DNA of 64,000 nt from assembly GCF_027409185.1 (NCBI RefSeq), contig NC_084467.1, positions 81,662,501-81,726,500 of the forward strand. The letters are read 5' to 3'. Positions within the stretch are counted from its first letter, which is position 1, and the number at the start of each line of letters is the position of its first letter. The DNA is from Cynocephalus volans. Its lineage: Eukaryota; Chordata; Mammalia; Dermoptera; Cynocephalidae. The translations under genes were made by a program, and so were the position numbers. Shown piece by piece: positions 33,420-45,062 of this stretch. The notes beneath the pieces were generated by a model, which saw only the letters and a program-made list of their open reading frames with translations, was not told the origin of the DNA and did no database searches.

Positions 33420-33879
33420 AGGTCACATTAGAAACCAAGTAGATTAGCATCCATCCCTGGAATTTTTTGACTTGGAGCTTAGGAAAAATATTCGGTCTCT
33501 GTCTAGTGGCAAGCCATGAGAGCTGAGGCAGGGCATCTGTTACAGCCCTTCTCTGCTGTGCAGGAAGCTGAGCTGAGAGTGAAGCGTCATGCTGAGAGAA
33601 GCAGAGAGATGAGAGAGTGAAGGTCGTGGAGCTCCTGGTTCCAGATATCCTTGAGTTCCAACTATATCCCTTCTGCAGTTAAGAGAGGCTGCCTCCAAAT
33701 GCCCCTTTTGCCTAATCTAGCTGTGGTCAGTTTCTGTCACACAGGTCCTAATACAAATGTCTTCCTCCGTATTGCCCGAAGATCCAAAATTACACTTCCC
33801 CTCCCTCTGCTTTCTCTCCAAGGTGCTAGGAGAAGGAATTGCTCCTTGAAGGAATTCACACTGAAATATGGAAAATTCA

Positions 33880-34012
33880 AAAGCTTCCCTATTTTGATAA
33901 TGGGGGAGGCTGTGCATGTGGGGGGGTCAGGGGGTGTAGAGGAAATTTCTGTACCTTCTGAATTTTGCTGTAAACTTAAAACTGCTCTAAAAAATAAAGT
34001 CTTTAAAAAAAA
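33880..34012 (+). repeat. L1 3' end fragment
   Basis: Ends AACTTAAAACTGCTCTAAAA and AATAAAGTCTTTAAAAAAAA, the classic old-L1 3' terminus. Confidence 0.7.
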
Positions 34013-34044
34013 GAAAAACCTCTCTGGAGCTTCAGATTTAAGAT

Positions 34045-34345
34045 TGAACCATTTTATGACCAAGCTTTTCTACTCCTGGGTATATAACCGAGAGAACTGA
34101 AAAATATATGTCCGTATCCAAACTGTACACAGATGTTCATAGCAGCATTATTCGCAATAGGAAAAAAATGGAAACAACCCAAATATTCACCAATTATTTA
34201 ATGCATTTCAAAATACAGTATATTTATACAATGAAATAATATTTGACCATAAAAAGGAATGAAGGATTGATATATGCTACGACATGAATGAACCTTGAAA
34301 ACATTGTGCTAATTAAATAAAGCCAGTCACAGAAGACTGCATGAG
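34045..34345 (+). repeat. L1 3' region fragment
   Basis: ACTCCTGGGTATATAACCGA, TGTTCATAGCAGCATTATTC, AAACAACCCAAATATTCACC and CTACGACATGAATGAACCTT in L1 order on the plus strand. Confidence 0.85.
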
Positions 34346-34989
34346 TCTCATTAAGGCAGAATGCTGGAAGGGTTGCAGACCTATTTGGCAAACCTTGGTT
34401 TTGAGGTTATAGACAGAGCTGCCATTAGATGAAATTAAGAGGTAGGTGGAGTGTGTCTTCAGAGATTTCCATCTTCCCTGTCTGCCTTTTTCCGTCTTCC
34501 CTGTCTACCTCAGGGGCTTAGTGCTCTCTCACACATCTCTCATCTCCCTAGGAGTCTGAGATCCCCATCTACTGGTGACTCATCTTTGAAATTAGTTTAT
34601 TATTACTCCATTTTAAAACTTCAGCCTGTAGAAATATTTATATACATACACAAAGACACATGTATAAGGATATTTGTTTTATCATTTTAATAATAATTTT
34701 CAATCAGAAACAACCTGGATAGTTGCTAATGAGAAAATTATTGTGTACCTATTAAAAAAACAAAAAAACTCTTCCCATGGGCTTTATAGAGCACATTCAG
34801 GAAGAAGCCCCTTCCTAAATTAGTGTCTAATGGGTGTAAGTAGGGATTGGGATGTGGTGGGAACACATGGAGACTGATGAAATACAAGCTGGTTTGGCCC
34901 CCTGAGCTTTTGCTTATTCTTTTCCTTTGCCTCTCCCCCACCTGCCCTCACCCCCGTTTCTGACCTTTGAAGAAATCACACAGAATTTT

Positions 34990-35395
34990 CAACATTATGA
35001 CACTAAACACCATCTCTCCGTGTACGTCTCTCTGCCCCATTCAGCTAAGGGCTCTTCGGTCTCATTCATTTTTGCATCTCCATTATTTAGCAAACTGCCT
35101 GGCCTATAGCACAGGTACAATAAATATTTTTTAAACAAAATAATGAATAACTGAACCTACCTCTTCCAACAATACTAATCATTCCATTTCCTGTGAACCT
35201 GTAACACTATTTTTATGTCTCTTTTATGGCATTATGACTTTCTACCTTGTATTGTGATTTATTTGTGTGAATCTACTTCCCAATGGAATAAAAGCCTTTT
35301 ATGGGCAGGAACCATGTAACACCACGCATAATACTTTGTGTATGATAAGTGTGCAATTAATACTTAATGCAGTTGGGCAAAAAATTTTTTTGAGA
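34990..35395 (+). repeat. L2-type 3' ends, two fragments
   Basis: AAACTGCCTGGCCTATAGCA with ACAATAAATATTTTTT near 35090-35135, then a second unit ending near 35370 with ATAAAAGCCTTTTATGGGCA. Confidence 0.45.
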
Positions 35396-35399
35396 AATA

Positions 35400-36515
35400 A
35401 AAGTTATTATTATTATCAAATTAATATGAGAAATAAATGTATGTATGCTAACACAGATGCAGGAATATAAACAGGACTTTATTTCCATAGTTCTGTCATC
35501 CCAGAGTCAACAAGGATATTCTGAGGTTTAAGCTTGCTGATTATGTACATAGGGCCTAGCAGCCAGACCAGTTCAATCAACTTGCTCTTCCTCTCTCTCT
35601 GACTCAGGCCTCCCCTCCAGCTCATGATAATTTTGACTTTCCCACTATAAGGAAAAGTGGTTCTTGGAAAAGTAAGAGGCTTATTCCAGTTCAAACGGCA
35701 AGTCAACTGTAGAATCAAGTATAACAAGTGTCATAAGGTGTCTGTCCCTGTCTAAAAACCTGGAGTCTACTCACCTTCCAGTGTCTGAAGCAGAAACTTG
35801 AACTAGTTTTAAAAAACAAAAAAGTGAAGGAAACCAGTGGAAATGCCAACTAAAACTGTCTTCTGACCCTACTGAAACAGAAAGTAGAACAACAAATCAT
35901 TCTCCAGACCAAAGCACTAGTTCCCTCACCCTCTCAGAATAGGGCAGGTATATATTATGAACAAATTCATCAATAAACATTTCATTCTGTGGGGGAAAAA
36001 AAAAAAAAAACAATGGATATGGCTTCTCAGCTGCCTCTGGCATGGACCTTCTCCTGCGCAAACCCCGGCCTTGGGAATGTGAGGATGATTCGCACCATTA
36101 GGACTCAGATGACACACATCGAAAGAGAAGCTGCTTGTCAATTGCACTCCCCTCCCTGCATTCAGAACGGGAGAGAACTTCTATAACTGAGACCTTAGGA
36201 TCCCAGTGCATATCTGTTCTATATCCGAGACTCTCCTTAATGGCTTGTGAGCATGTCACACCCTCTGTTAGCCTTGGGTAGGGCACAATAATCTTTGTGT
36301 TGTGGGAAGAACCTGGAGGTATGAACTATTTAATATTCAGAGAGCAATTTGCAGGTTCTCAGCTTGGTCACGAAGTCTGCTTAGTGACGCTGAACACAAA
36401 AGTCTGGATTGTCTATTTCCAAGCTACTATCCAGGCTGGCTAAATGACCCATTTTACCTCTGGCCTGAACTCCAAGAGTGACTGGAGTTTGGGGTCCAAA
36501 CTGTATAGCTACAGT
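35400..36515. other. No recognisable gene or repeat
   Basis: Host sequence with an A-run at 35995-36010. Nothing I can support. Confidence 0.4.
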
Positions 36516-36519
36516 CAGC

Positions 36520-36745
36520 TAGACCAAAGCTTCTTTACCTCGGCATTATCAACATTTTGGGCCAGATAATTCTTTATTATGGAGGCTGTCCCATGCATGG
36601 TAGGATTTTTAGCAGCATCTCTGGTCTTTACACAGTAGATACCCACAGCACCACTCCTCTCCCAACCGGTCGTGACAACCAAAAATGTCTCCAGATATTG
36701 CCAATGTCCCCTGAGGAGCAAAATCACTCCCAGTTGAGAACCACT
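36520..36745 (-). mobile_element. MER20-like hAT DNA transposon
   Basis: Reverse-strand match to the remembered MER20 pattern: CATTTTGGGCCAGATAATTC, GTCGTGACAACCAAAAATGT, CTCCAGATATTGCCAATGTC and the CAGTTGAGAACCACTG terminus. A second copy is at 61776-62001. Confidence 0.72.
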
Positions 36746-37039
36746 GAGGTAGACCCTGAGCTACTTGCTCATTACCCTCCAGGCCAGAGATGGATGTTCC
36801 CAAAGTTCCCTTCCTCTAAGTTGCCAGACTGAGTGGCGTCTTTTTTCTTTGAGCCTTAGCTTTAACTGTTTCTTCCTTATTTGCCTGACAAATGCTGGTC
36901 TCTGGCTGCTTGAGCAGCTTGGTTTCATTTCCCTCTTGCCTTGGATGACCTCACTGTTGTCCTGTTTCAGCCCATGAACTTCTAGATCAACAAAAATAAT
37001 GTACATTCCCAAAACCCAAATTTGCAATATTTATTCAAT

Positions 37040-37490
37040 AAATGTTTATTACTATATATTCTGCTCTGGTGATATGCTAGAGATTGTGGGGTTTAATGGT
37101 TAAAGTTATGTCCCATTACAAGTGATAGTGACTTGAACAAAATAGAAGTTTATCTCACATAAAAGGCCGGGGTGAGACAGGCCTGAACTGGTGTGGTGAT
37201 TTTGCTCCCTGAAGTTGGTCTGTGGGCCTGGCTTCTCTTCTAAGATCACTTCACAGTCTATGATAGTGGCTCACTCCCAGCCATCAGATCTGCCATCCAG
37301 CCAGCAGAAAGAAGGACAGGAGCAAAAAGAAAGTTAAATTAAGAAAGTTTCCGGAAGACTGCTGTATAACACTTATGCTTACTTCTCATTTGCCTGAACT
37401 GAGCCACACCTACCTGCAGGGCAGGCTGGGGAAATGTGGTCTTTACTCTGAGTGTTCATGTGGCCCGCTTAAAAACTGGCGGGTACCATG
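37040..37490. repeat. Ancient interspersed repeat, unassigned
   Basis: The order GTGACTTGAACAAAATAGAA, CTGGTGTGGTGATTTTGCTC, GAACTGAGCCACACCTACCT and GGGGAAATGTGGTCTTTACT is a mammalian dispersed pattern I recognise but cannot name. Confidence 0.45.
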
Positions 37491-37504
37491 AACATTAGAG
37501 GACA

Positions 37505-37506
37505 TC

Positions 37507-37543
<37 letters not shown>

Positions 37544-37629
37544 TTTTGTGGCTGGCCAATATGGGAATCTGAACCTGTGACCTTGGGATTATAAAGCTGT
37601 GCTCTAGCCAACTGAGCTAACTGGCCAGC
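37505..37629 (-). mobile_element. tRNA-Ile-type SINE with (CT)n tail
   Basis: Minus-strand SINE whose tail is a (CT)n tract (37503-37542) instead of a T-run, then GTGGCTGGCCAATATGGGAA to GCTAACTGGCCAGCC. Flanked by the host motif TAGAGGACA on both sides (37496-37504 and 37632-37640). Confidence 0.88.
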
Positions 37630-37642
37630 CCTAGAGGACAAC

Positions 37643-38186
37643 TCTTTTGGTCTTGGCCACAGAATTGAGATGACAAAGGGAATGTCATTGTTTGGAAAGC
37701 ATCAAAATGAAATGCATATGTTATACCACTGCTGTGGCCTAGGACTACCAGTTTCAGAAGTCAACCTGTGGCAAATGTGGCTACCCTGCCAAGTGCAAGA
37801 GAAAGTATAACTGGAGTGCCAAGGCTGAAAGACAAAATACTGCCACTCTAATGAGGCACCTAAAAATTGTATACCACAGATTCAGGCATGGATTCCGTGA
37901 AGGAAAAACGCCTAAACCCAAGAAAGCAGCTGTTGCAGCATCCAGTTCACCTTAAGAATTTCAATGATTGGTTATGCAATAAATGTTCTGGTTTTGTTTT
38001 GTTTTGCTTTTTTGTCCTTTTCATGACAAAAAAAGCCATCGCAACCCATGGCTTGGTGTCGCCCGCACCGCGCTCTGCCAGTGAGCACACCGGCCCAGAG
38101 CCGCACTCTCCCAAGTGCGCCACGGGGCCGGCCCTAAATGTTCTGGTTTTAAAAAATAAAAATAAATTTTAAAAAATAATAATACT
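37643..38186 (+). pseudogene. RPL37P: RPL37 processed pseudogene
   Basis: Intronless copy of the mRNA for 60S ribosomal protein L37. The 5' UTR remnant (CTCTTTTGGTCTTGGCCAC), an ATG at 37670, coding sequence and TAA at 37953-37955, 3' UTR with AATAAA and an A-rich end (38151-38186) are all in order. Recognisable residues are the zinc-finger part [10 protein letters not shown]-like (here [20 protein letters not shown]) and RHGFREGK. A 2-base loss near 37740 breaks the frame before the second half of the zinc finger, and several basic residues are changed, so it is not functional. A SINE (37996-38135) sits in its 3' UTR. The host motif ATTAGAGGACA flanks the insertion (left copies at 37494 and 37630, right copy at 38187-38197). 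Confidence 0.95.
37996..38135 (-). mobile_element. GC-rich tRNA-derived SINE inside RPL37P
   Basis: Bounded by a perfect 15-bp target duplication AAATGTTCTGGTTTT (37981-37995 and 38136-38150), which is part of the RPL37 3' UTR. Body runs from TTTTCATGACAAAAAAAGCC to CACGGGGCCGGCCCT. Confidence 0.96.
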
Positions 38187-38199
38187 ATTAGAGGACAGC

Positions 38200-39282
38200 C
38201 AGAAGCCTCTGCTGCACAGAGGGTACGAGTACACTTGAGTACTACCCTCCGATGCTTCAGTCTGCTAGCAGAATTGGTTGTATACACAGCTACCTCTAGT
38301 TTAACTTAACGAAAATAACTTTTTTCCAAAAGGGAAAGGTATGATTACAATAATGATAAAATCATGAGAACCATAAACTAAATACTAACTAATCACATGA
38401 AGAGAAGGATACATGTTTACAATTTGTGACTTTCTATAATTCCTCAGATCCTAAAATTTTATTCTACAACAAATTTGAGTTTAATTTTTGGAAGAGTTTG
38501 CATTTTAGGAAATGAATACAGGAAACTCAATTACCAGTATTTGAAATGTTAGAAATAATTATTATGAGTTACTTGGTGGTTCTGTTTTTGTCATCTAGTA
38601 GTGGGTGTCAAATTAACTGCTGCTTTATTTTTAGCTATGTGATAGGCCACTCAATACACATTCCCTGGCACATTGCATTGGCTGAAATATGAAAAAGATC
38701 TGCAGAGTCAATAGGGTTGCCAAGTCTTCATCAGAGATTATCCCAAACTGGTAATTTGTTTTTCGGTACAAATTCACATGACATCTTCCAGTGCCAAAAG
38801 TCATGGTGACTGAACAGAGTTGGAACTGAGGCAGCTCTTACTTTTCCAGTTTCTACATTCTTATAGCTCTTTCCCCTAGAGAATTTTATTCCATAAGAGT
38901 GCTGTTCTGATGGCCTCCATGGAGTGTTGGCCCAATCCCAAGGCTTTACCGCATATTATAGAGTCAATATGAGGGAGAATAGCTCAGTTCTGAATTCTCT
39001 GAGTAGGAAGTAGACAGCATAAATGCAGATGAACAGAACTGCTGTTCAGAATTGCTTTGACTTTCCTTAGGAAACTTACCTGGGGCAGAGTCAAGAGAAA
39101 GTTGATCTCATTTTATTATTTTCATAAAAGAAAAGCTTGGTGTCCTCCAATTCTGATCTCAGTTCCTATCGTGGCTCATTTCTGGAATTGTTTAGGTACA
39201 TAGAGAGTCTTAGAGATAGAGAAGATAATGAGGCGATCTCAAGGCCTGGTCCCTGGATAAATCAGAGGAGGTGGCCACTCTC
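38200..39282. other. No recognisable gene or repeat
   Basis: AT-rich host sequence; nothing I can support. Confidence 0.4.
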
Positions 39283-39300
39283 AGAAAATGCAGAAATTGG

Positions 39301-39459
39301 GGGCCGGCCCCGTGGCTCATTCAGGAGAGTGCGGCGCTAGTAACGCTGAGGCTGTGGGTTCGGATCCTATATAGGGACGGCCCATGCGCTCACTGGCTGA
39401 GCTCCATGAGGACCATACCGTGCTGAGGGTTACGATCCCCTTACCCGTCAGAGAAAAAA
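39301..39459 (+). mobile_element. Dimeric tRNA-Ile-type SINE
   Basis: GGGCCGGCCCCGTGGCTCAT through CCCCTTACCCGTCAGAG and a short A-rich tail. Perfect 18-bp target duplication AGAAAATGCAGAAATTGG at 39283-39300 and 39460-39477. Confidence 0.95.
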
Positions 39460-39486
39460 AGAAAATGCAGAAATTGGCAGTCCAAC

Positions 39487-39712
39487 AGCTTTTCTAAAGC
39501 TCTGAGGCCTAGAGCAAAGGAGCCAGCCGAGGAAGTGGTCACTGCAGCCAGAGGTCAAAGAGCAGTCTTTCTTTATACATGTAGGATACCCCCTCACTCT
39601 TGAATAGCAATCCCATCAGTAGCAGCAGCTTCTAACAGGAAGAATAATGGAGTCCTTCCATATCTTGCGTGTGTGTGTTGCACACACACCAGTCCAGTTC
39701 TGTGAGGGAAAA
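39487..39712. repeat. Local duplication, copy 1
   Basis: Shares TTTTCTAAAGCTC(T/C)GAGGCC, TTGAATAGC, CCCATCAGTAG, ACAGGAAG and TGATGG/ATAATGG AGTCCTTC with copy 2, ending CACCAGTCCAGTTCTGTG. I do not recognise a known repeat in it. Confidence 0.8.
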
Positions 39713-39714
39713 AG

Positions 39715-40224
39715 GTGTATAAAGTTCCAGCACTGTGCTGGACACATAGTAGGTGCTGTCCATGTGAGAGTTACTATTATTGTTATTATTAGAGTGAAGG
39801 GGCACCACAGAGCCCCTTCCTTCTGGCCTACAAATCCAACTCTGGGGTCATATACGCAGATTTTTAAAATGTACTGGTTATCTGAGACCCGACGCAGTCT
39901 CTCTCATCTCCTTGCAGTACTTGTTTGTAGGTTCCTTTTGCACAATCACCTTCCTCTTTCCTTTCCAGCTCACCACCAAATGCCTACTTTTTCTTCAAAG
40001 CCCAAGACAGAAACCATTTTTTCTCTGTACCTACCCCCCATCCCATTCTCACAAAGATGCCCACTCTCTTCTATGGGTGCCCACAGCACTTTGCTTATAC
40101 ATGTAATACAGCTCACATCATGCCATAATTTATTTATGTGCCACCAACTCCAATGACAATGAACCTCTCCAGGATAAGGGTGATTTCTTCTTTATCTTTG
40201 CATTTTCAATTATTAAAACATTGC
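39715..40224 (+). repeat. MIR/L2-type fragments
   Basis: GTGCTGGACACATAGTAGGT near 39736 is a MIR/L2 ending, followed by L2-like sequence with CTTGTTTGTAGGTTCC and CTCCAGGATAAGGGTGATTT. Confidence 0.45.
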
Positions 40225-40575
40225 TTGACTGGATAAATTGTACATCCATCCAATGGGATATTATTCAGAGATTTAAAAAAATAAGCTACATAGCCATGAA
40301 AAGACATGGAGGAAAGTTAAATACATATTTTGAAGTGAAAGAAGCCAGCCTGAAGTGGCTACATACTGTATAATTCCAATTATATGACATTCTGGAAAAG
40401 GCAAAACTATGGAGACAATAAAACTGCAGCAGTTCCCCGGGGTTCAGGGTGGGTGTGGGGTGGGGAGATGAAGCACAAGGGATACTTAGGAGGTGAAACT
40501 ATTCTGTATGATACTGTGATGGTGGATGTATGACATTACGCATTTGCCAGCACTGTAGAACTGTACAACACCTGT
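40225..40575 (+). repeat. L1 3' region fragment
   Basis: CATCCATCCAATGGGATATT, TATAATTCCAATTATATGAC, GGAGACAATAAAACTGCAGC and GATGGTGGATGTATGACATT in L1 order. Confidence 0.82.
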
Positions 40576-40595
40576 TCTGGCCAGCAAAAAATAAC

Positions 40596-40853
40596 AAGTT
40601 TTCTAAAGCTCCGAGGCCCAGGGCACAGATGTTGGGGTGGGGTGGGGGGGGCTAGAAATTGCCGCTACATCCAGAGATCAAAGGTAAGTCTTTCTTTACA
40701 CACTCGTATAAGACAGTCTCTTCAGTCACCCCCACACGCTTGAATAGCTGTCCCATCAGTAGAACCATCTACCAACAGGAAGGATGATGGAGTCCTTCAA
40801 TATGTTGCATGTGTGTGTGTTACAATACACCAGTCCAGTTCTGTGGATATTGT
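40596..40853. repeat. Local duplication, copy 2
   Basis: Second copy of the 39487-39712 segment, same orientation, about 1.1 kb downstream, with small insertions such as a G-rich run at 40635-40650. Confidence 0.8.
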
Positions 40854-40859
40854 AAGAAA

Positions 40860-41890
40860 AAAAACTGTTAGAGTTAGCCTTAATGCATGCAAATTAAAAT
40901 AAAATCATGTAGGAGGTAGGAGAGCTCCAGGAAGGAAAGCAGACCATGACAGCAAAATCTAACTGTGTTAAAAATGTGTGAAACAACGTCACTGAAAAAG
41001 TGAGGGGGGAAAGGTACTGCCCTTAAGTAACTTTGGAAATGAGTGGAATCTGTAAGACTAATGGCAAAATAAATTATACATAAGAACTCTGTTTTAGATG
41101 ATAAAGTTGTTTCACTTGGGGATATGGGTTAACAATTCTGATACTGCTATACCTATATACCCGGACTAAACGACTGAGTCAATGAATGGCAAATTATGGG
41201 AGCCAGTTTTCTCACTGTTGGAGTGAGAATTTACAGATAAATAAGGGGAGAAGCCTAAAACGTTTCATGTAGTAATGGACTAGAATGGGAAACATCAGTA
41301 ACAACTCATGTTTAGTTTAATATGGATATGGATAGTTACATATAGAAACATTTCTTTGATCTGTTAGCTGAGAGGTCCTAAAAGACCTAGCACATTCCCT
41401 AGCATGTAGATACTGACCACCTACATCTTGATTTCTAATACCATTCTCCAATAAAAGGAACTAAGGGCTTTTCTTAGAGAAATGGCTGATTCTAAGACTG
41501 GGGCAGAAAATATATAAGACGAGCCTGGAACATGTTGTAGTGCCGGAAAGTAAGAAAGTGCTAAAAAACAAAAATCATATTGTTGGGGTTATGTCAAAGA
41601 AGCAAGAGAAGCCAACTGAAAGAGTTTCCAATGACCAAAGGTGGGACAATTTGAGAAGAAAAAAAATATATATGTGTATGTAATATTGGATTATAACCAA
41701 TGTATAAAACACACATCTATGAGTTAATACTCTTATAAATAAGTAATTTAATGAATTAATAAGTGGGGGAGAGGAAACAAATTATTCATATGAAGAATTC
41801 CACAAAAATTATGTAGCTATTCTGCCCCCAAGGAGGGGGAATATAAATCCGTACTCCTTAAGTGTGGGCTGAGCATAGTGATTTCCCTCC
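40860..41890. other. No clear gene or repeat
   Basis: AT-rich; parts may be upstream L1 3' UTR belonging to the next entry, but I cannot show it. Confidence 0.35.
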
Positions 41891-41899
41891 AAAGATTAT

Positions 41900-42455
41900 G
41901 GAAAGGAAGGAAAAAGTGTAACTTTACAGTGGGGAAACTTGACAAAAACTACCTCAGCCAGGTGATCGAGTCAACATCAGTCATAAATGATGATGATGGT
42001 ATATACCCTTGATATGATGTGATAAAAATGGTACTTCGCCTCTGTGATCTTCCTCATACAATCCCATGATCCCACTCTAATATGAAAAAAATGTTAAATT
42101 CCAATTGAGGGACATCCTACAGAATACCTGACCAGTACTCCTCAAATCTGTCAAGGTCATTAAAAACAGTGAAAGTCTGAGAAACTGTCATAATCAAGAG
42201 GAGCCTAAGGAGACATGACAACTAAACATTATGTGGTATCCTTGATGAGACCTTGGAGCAGTAAAAGGCAAAAATTAAGGAAATCTCAATAAACTATAAA
42301 CTCTAGTTAATAATAATGTATCAGTATTGGTACATAGTTTGTAAAAAATGTACTAAAGCAAAAGGGCAATAATAGGAGAAACTGGGTTTGGGGTATATGG
42401 GAATTCCCTACTCTCTCCTCGATTTTTCTGTAAATCTAAAACTGTTCTGGCATTC
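41900..42455 (+). repeat. Old L1 3' end (L1ME-like)
   Basis: GAGCCTAAGGAGACATGACA, GTATCAGTATTGGTACATAG, GGGTATATGGGAATTCCCTA and TTTTTCTGTAAATCTAAAAC follow the 3' end order of the oldest L1s. Confidence 0.65.
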
Positions 42456-42459
42456 TTTT

Positions 42460-43095
42460 TTTGTTTACTTAGAAGAATATTTCTATTTCAGGTAATTATA
42501 TATAGATGACATTTGTATGTGTAAAAGAACTTTATCTTTATTAATTAAGGAAAAATGAAATATGTTAAAATTTATTATTCAATCAACGTGGAACTCTTCA
42601 AAACAGAAAAGTATAAATAATGTTAAAGTATTGGAAAGAAGAAACTGATATTTATAAGCAGCTTTACATGTATTATAATTATGAAATGTAAATATTAAGT
42701 TAGAGAAGTCTTGCTATATACAAAAAAATTGCCATTTCAATTACATGACTTAATACCTTCTAGTTTACTTTTGCTTCTCTGCAAATAGAGTTAGCCAGTT
42801 TAGAACAGTATTTTGTCATTCAAAATAAACTGAAATGTCAACTCTTCAGAAAGACACTTGTTAACAGAGGAGTGACATTATCTATCACTGTTTGTTCAAT
42901 AATTATTGTTATAAAATAAAAAATAAAATAAAACTGTTCTAGAAAATAAAATCTATTTTAAAAAATTCCTGACACATAATTATTTCTTATGAAATGAACT
43001 AAGGCCAAGAGAAGTTAAATAATTTTCCCAAATTGGCAAAAATATAAATTATTATCAGTACAACGATGATCTTTATTGTGATTTCTTCTAATTTA
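42460..43095. other. No recognisable gene or repeat
   Basis: AT-rich; a short L1-tail-like AAACTGTTCTAGAAAATAAA occurs at 42931. Confidence 0.4.
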
Positions 43096-43099
43096 TTTA

Positions 43100-43365
43100 G
43101 CAAACATTTGTATTATGCTTACTATGTGATAGGCACTATTTTAAGTGCTTTACAAATATTACCTCAGTTAATCCTCATCATAACTTCACGAAGAGGATAC
43201 TATTATAATTCCCATTTTACAGAAGGAAGCTGAGACATGGAATGGTTCAGCTGCAGTTACCCAACTCAAATAGCTTGTAAGTGGCAAAGGTGGTGTTTGG
43301 ATTGAGGCAGTCTAGCTCCACAGATTACGTGCTTAACCACTACGCCGTACAGTCTCTCTTATTCT
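43100..43365 (-). repeat. MIR SINE, nearly full length
   Basis: Reverse-strand MIR: TATGTGATAGGCACTATTTT, AATCCTCATCATAACTTCAC, CCCATTTTACAGAAGGAAGC, TAAGTGGCAAAGGTGGTGTT and GTGCTTAACCACTACGCCGT. Confidence 0.9.
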
Positions 43366-43369
43366 AAAT

Positions 43370-44190
43370 AAAACTTTGAAAAGTGGTTTTAAATTAAAGC
43401 CTTCTACAGTATTTTTGGCATCAAAAATTCTTAGAGAACACAAAACAGTTGAGTGCAGATGAGCAGTATCATTACAATTGGACACTAGGGGGCGTCAAAA
43501 CCCTTACAAACCTGCCTAACATGTATTGCAAAAGGAGTAAGACAGTTTCTCATCTGCATTGCTTTTAACCTGTTTTCATTTGGCAGCCCATGAATAAACA
43601 GAAAAACACACAAACAAAATTACTTCAGAGATGTTTAAGTTTTACAAAGTTTTTCACTTTTTTTCCCTTTATTATACATGGCCTACAAATTTTCCATATT
43701 GTACAATTTAACACTTCATTATATACTGTCTTGTTTTCAAGTTGTCTTGTGCTCACAACTAAGATACATACTTCTCAGCAGGAAACATGGCTTATATTGC
43801 ACTTACTATTTTTAAAAATTGTATAGCATCTGGTATACAAATAGGTACTTTATAAACACTTGCTAATTAGTTTGAATGCATAAATACCTTAATTTACATA
43901 ATAAATATGTTCTTGAGGCTGGCATAAGCCAACTTAAAAATTCGCTAGGGAGCTAGATATTTAAGGGAATCCAATAGCGAATCCTTTTCAATTAAGTCAA
44001 AAAGCACTCCATAATTTAGCCTAGTGTGAACCTCTATTTTCATAGAGGTTTGGCTTGAAGCAGAAACCACTTGGGCATCAAAGGTTGAATAAAAATTCAT
44101 TTCTGTATCTTGTGCAAGGTTTAAGAAAGGCTCACTTATCTTCTGCCTTTTCTCCTTGCTGTAGTTGATGGCAACAAACTGGGGGACAAG
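43370..44190. other. Mostly unique sequence
   Basis: Possible L2 end near 43740-43880 (CAGCAGGAAACATGGCTTAT), otherwise nothing recognised. Confidence 0.35.
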
Positions 44191-44194
44191 AGAG

Positions 44195-44370
44195 GCTAGG
44201 TGGTCAAGTGGTTAAGACACTGCCCAAGGAGGCAAGGACCTGAGGTTCCGGTCATGCCTTCCATCACTCATTAGCTGGGCAAACCTCTTGATCTTTCTGG
44301 GCTTGGATTCGTCATCCATAAAAAGATGGAGTTGAATGAGATGAGTTCTTTCAAACCTAAAATTCAACTT
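44195..44370 (+). repeat. MIR SINE
   Basis: GGTCAAGTGGTTAAGACACT, CTGAGGTTCCGGTCATGCC, GGGCAAACCTCTTGATCTTT and CATCCATAAAAAGATGGAGT. Confidence 0.8.
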
Positions 44371-44456
44371 CCCAGGTAAGGGGGCATGTAGATAGTAGAA
44401 GGGACTTCACAGACTCTCCAACCAGACTATGACAGAGTACCTGTATTCTTTAACTT

Positions 44457-44555
44457 TTTTTTTTTTTTTTTTTTAAAGATGACCGGTAAGGGGATCTTAG
44501 CCCTTAACTTGGTGTTGTCAGCACCACGCTCTCCCAAGTGAGCCAGGGCCCAGCC
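44457..44555 (-). mobile_element. tRNA-Ile-type SINE monomer
   Basis: T-run, AAAGATGACCGGTAAGGGGA to GTGAGCCAGGGCCCAGCC. Target duplication CCTGTATTCTTTAACTT/CCTGTATTCTTTACCTT at 44440-44456 and 44556-44572. Confidence 0.93.
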
Positions 44556-44724
44556 CCTGTATTCTTTACCTTAATTAGATGCCATTGACATTGGGATAGT
44601 TAGTGATGACACAGTCATTGTCGCAAAGTATTTAATATTTTCTTTATCCCCCCCGGTCATCCTGGGCACTATATAGATAAGGGCAGGAGCCTTCTTGTTT
44701 TCCAGTTTCAAAGAGCATGTATGC

Positions 44725-44948
44725 GGGTACTTCAAAAAGTTCATGGAAAGATTCATATCATCTTTTTTTTTTTTTAAAGATAACCAGTAAGGGGATCTTA
44801 ACCCACGCTCTCCCAAATGAGCTAACCGGCCATCCCCATGTAGGGATCCGAACCTGTGGCCTTGGTGCTATCAGCATCACACTCTCCCAAGGCTGACCTC
44901 TTCATGTTATCTTTAACTCTGTTTTTGCATGAACTTTTTGAAGTACCC
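44725..44948. mobile_element. Second palindromic MITE-like element, split by a SINE
   Basis: GGGTACTTCAAAAAGTTCAT at the left and ATGAACTTTTTGAAGTACCC at the right, the same inverted ends as the element at 10178-10257. The interior is interrupted by a SINE; without it the element would be close to 75-90 bp. Confidence 0.8.
44766..44900 (-). mobile_element. Dimeric tRNA-Ile-type SINE inside the MITE
   Basis: T-run, AAAGATAACCAGTAAGGGGA, GCTAACCGGCCATCCCCATG and a shortened far end. Imperfect target duplication TTCATATCATCTTT/TTCATGTTATCTTT at 44752-44765 and 44901-44914. Confidence 0.88.
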
Positions 44949-45062
44949 TGTCAAGCTAGGGCTAGAGCTTACAGACCCCTCAAGCCCATTGTACAGACTG
45001 AGTCACAAATCCTTCACATGCAGGTCCATGAGCTAGGTAATAGGAAAAGATCCCAGGGACCA

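Noticed and set aside
33651-34100. 149-codon plus-strand frame
   Set aside because: The second half is an L1 3' end; chance frame.
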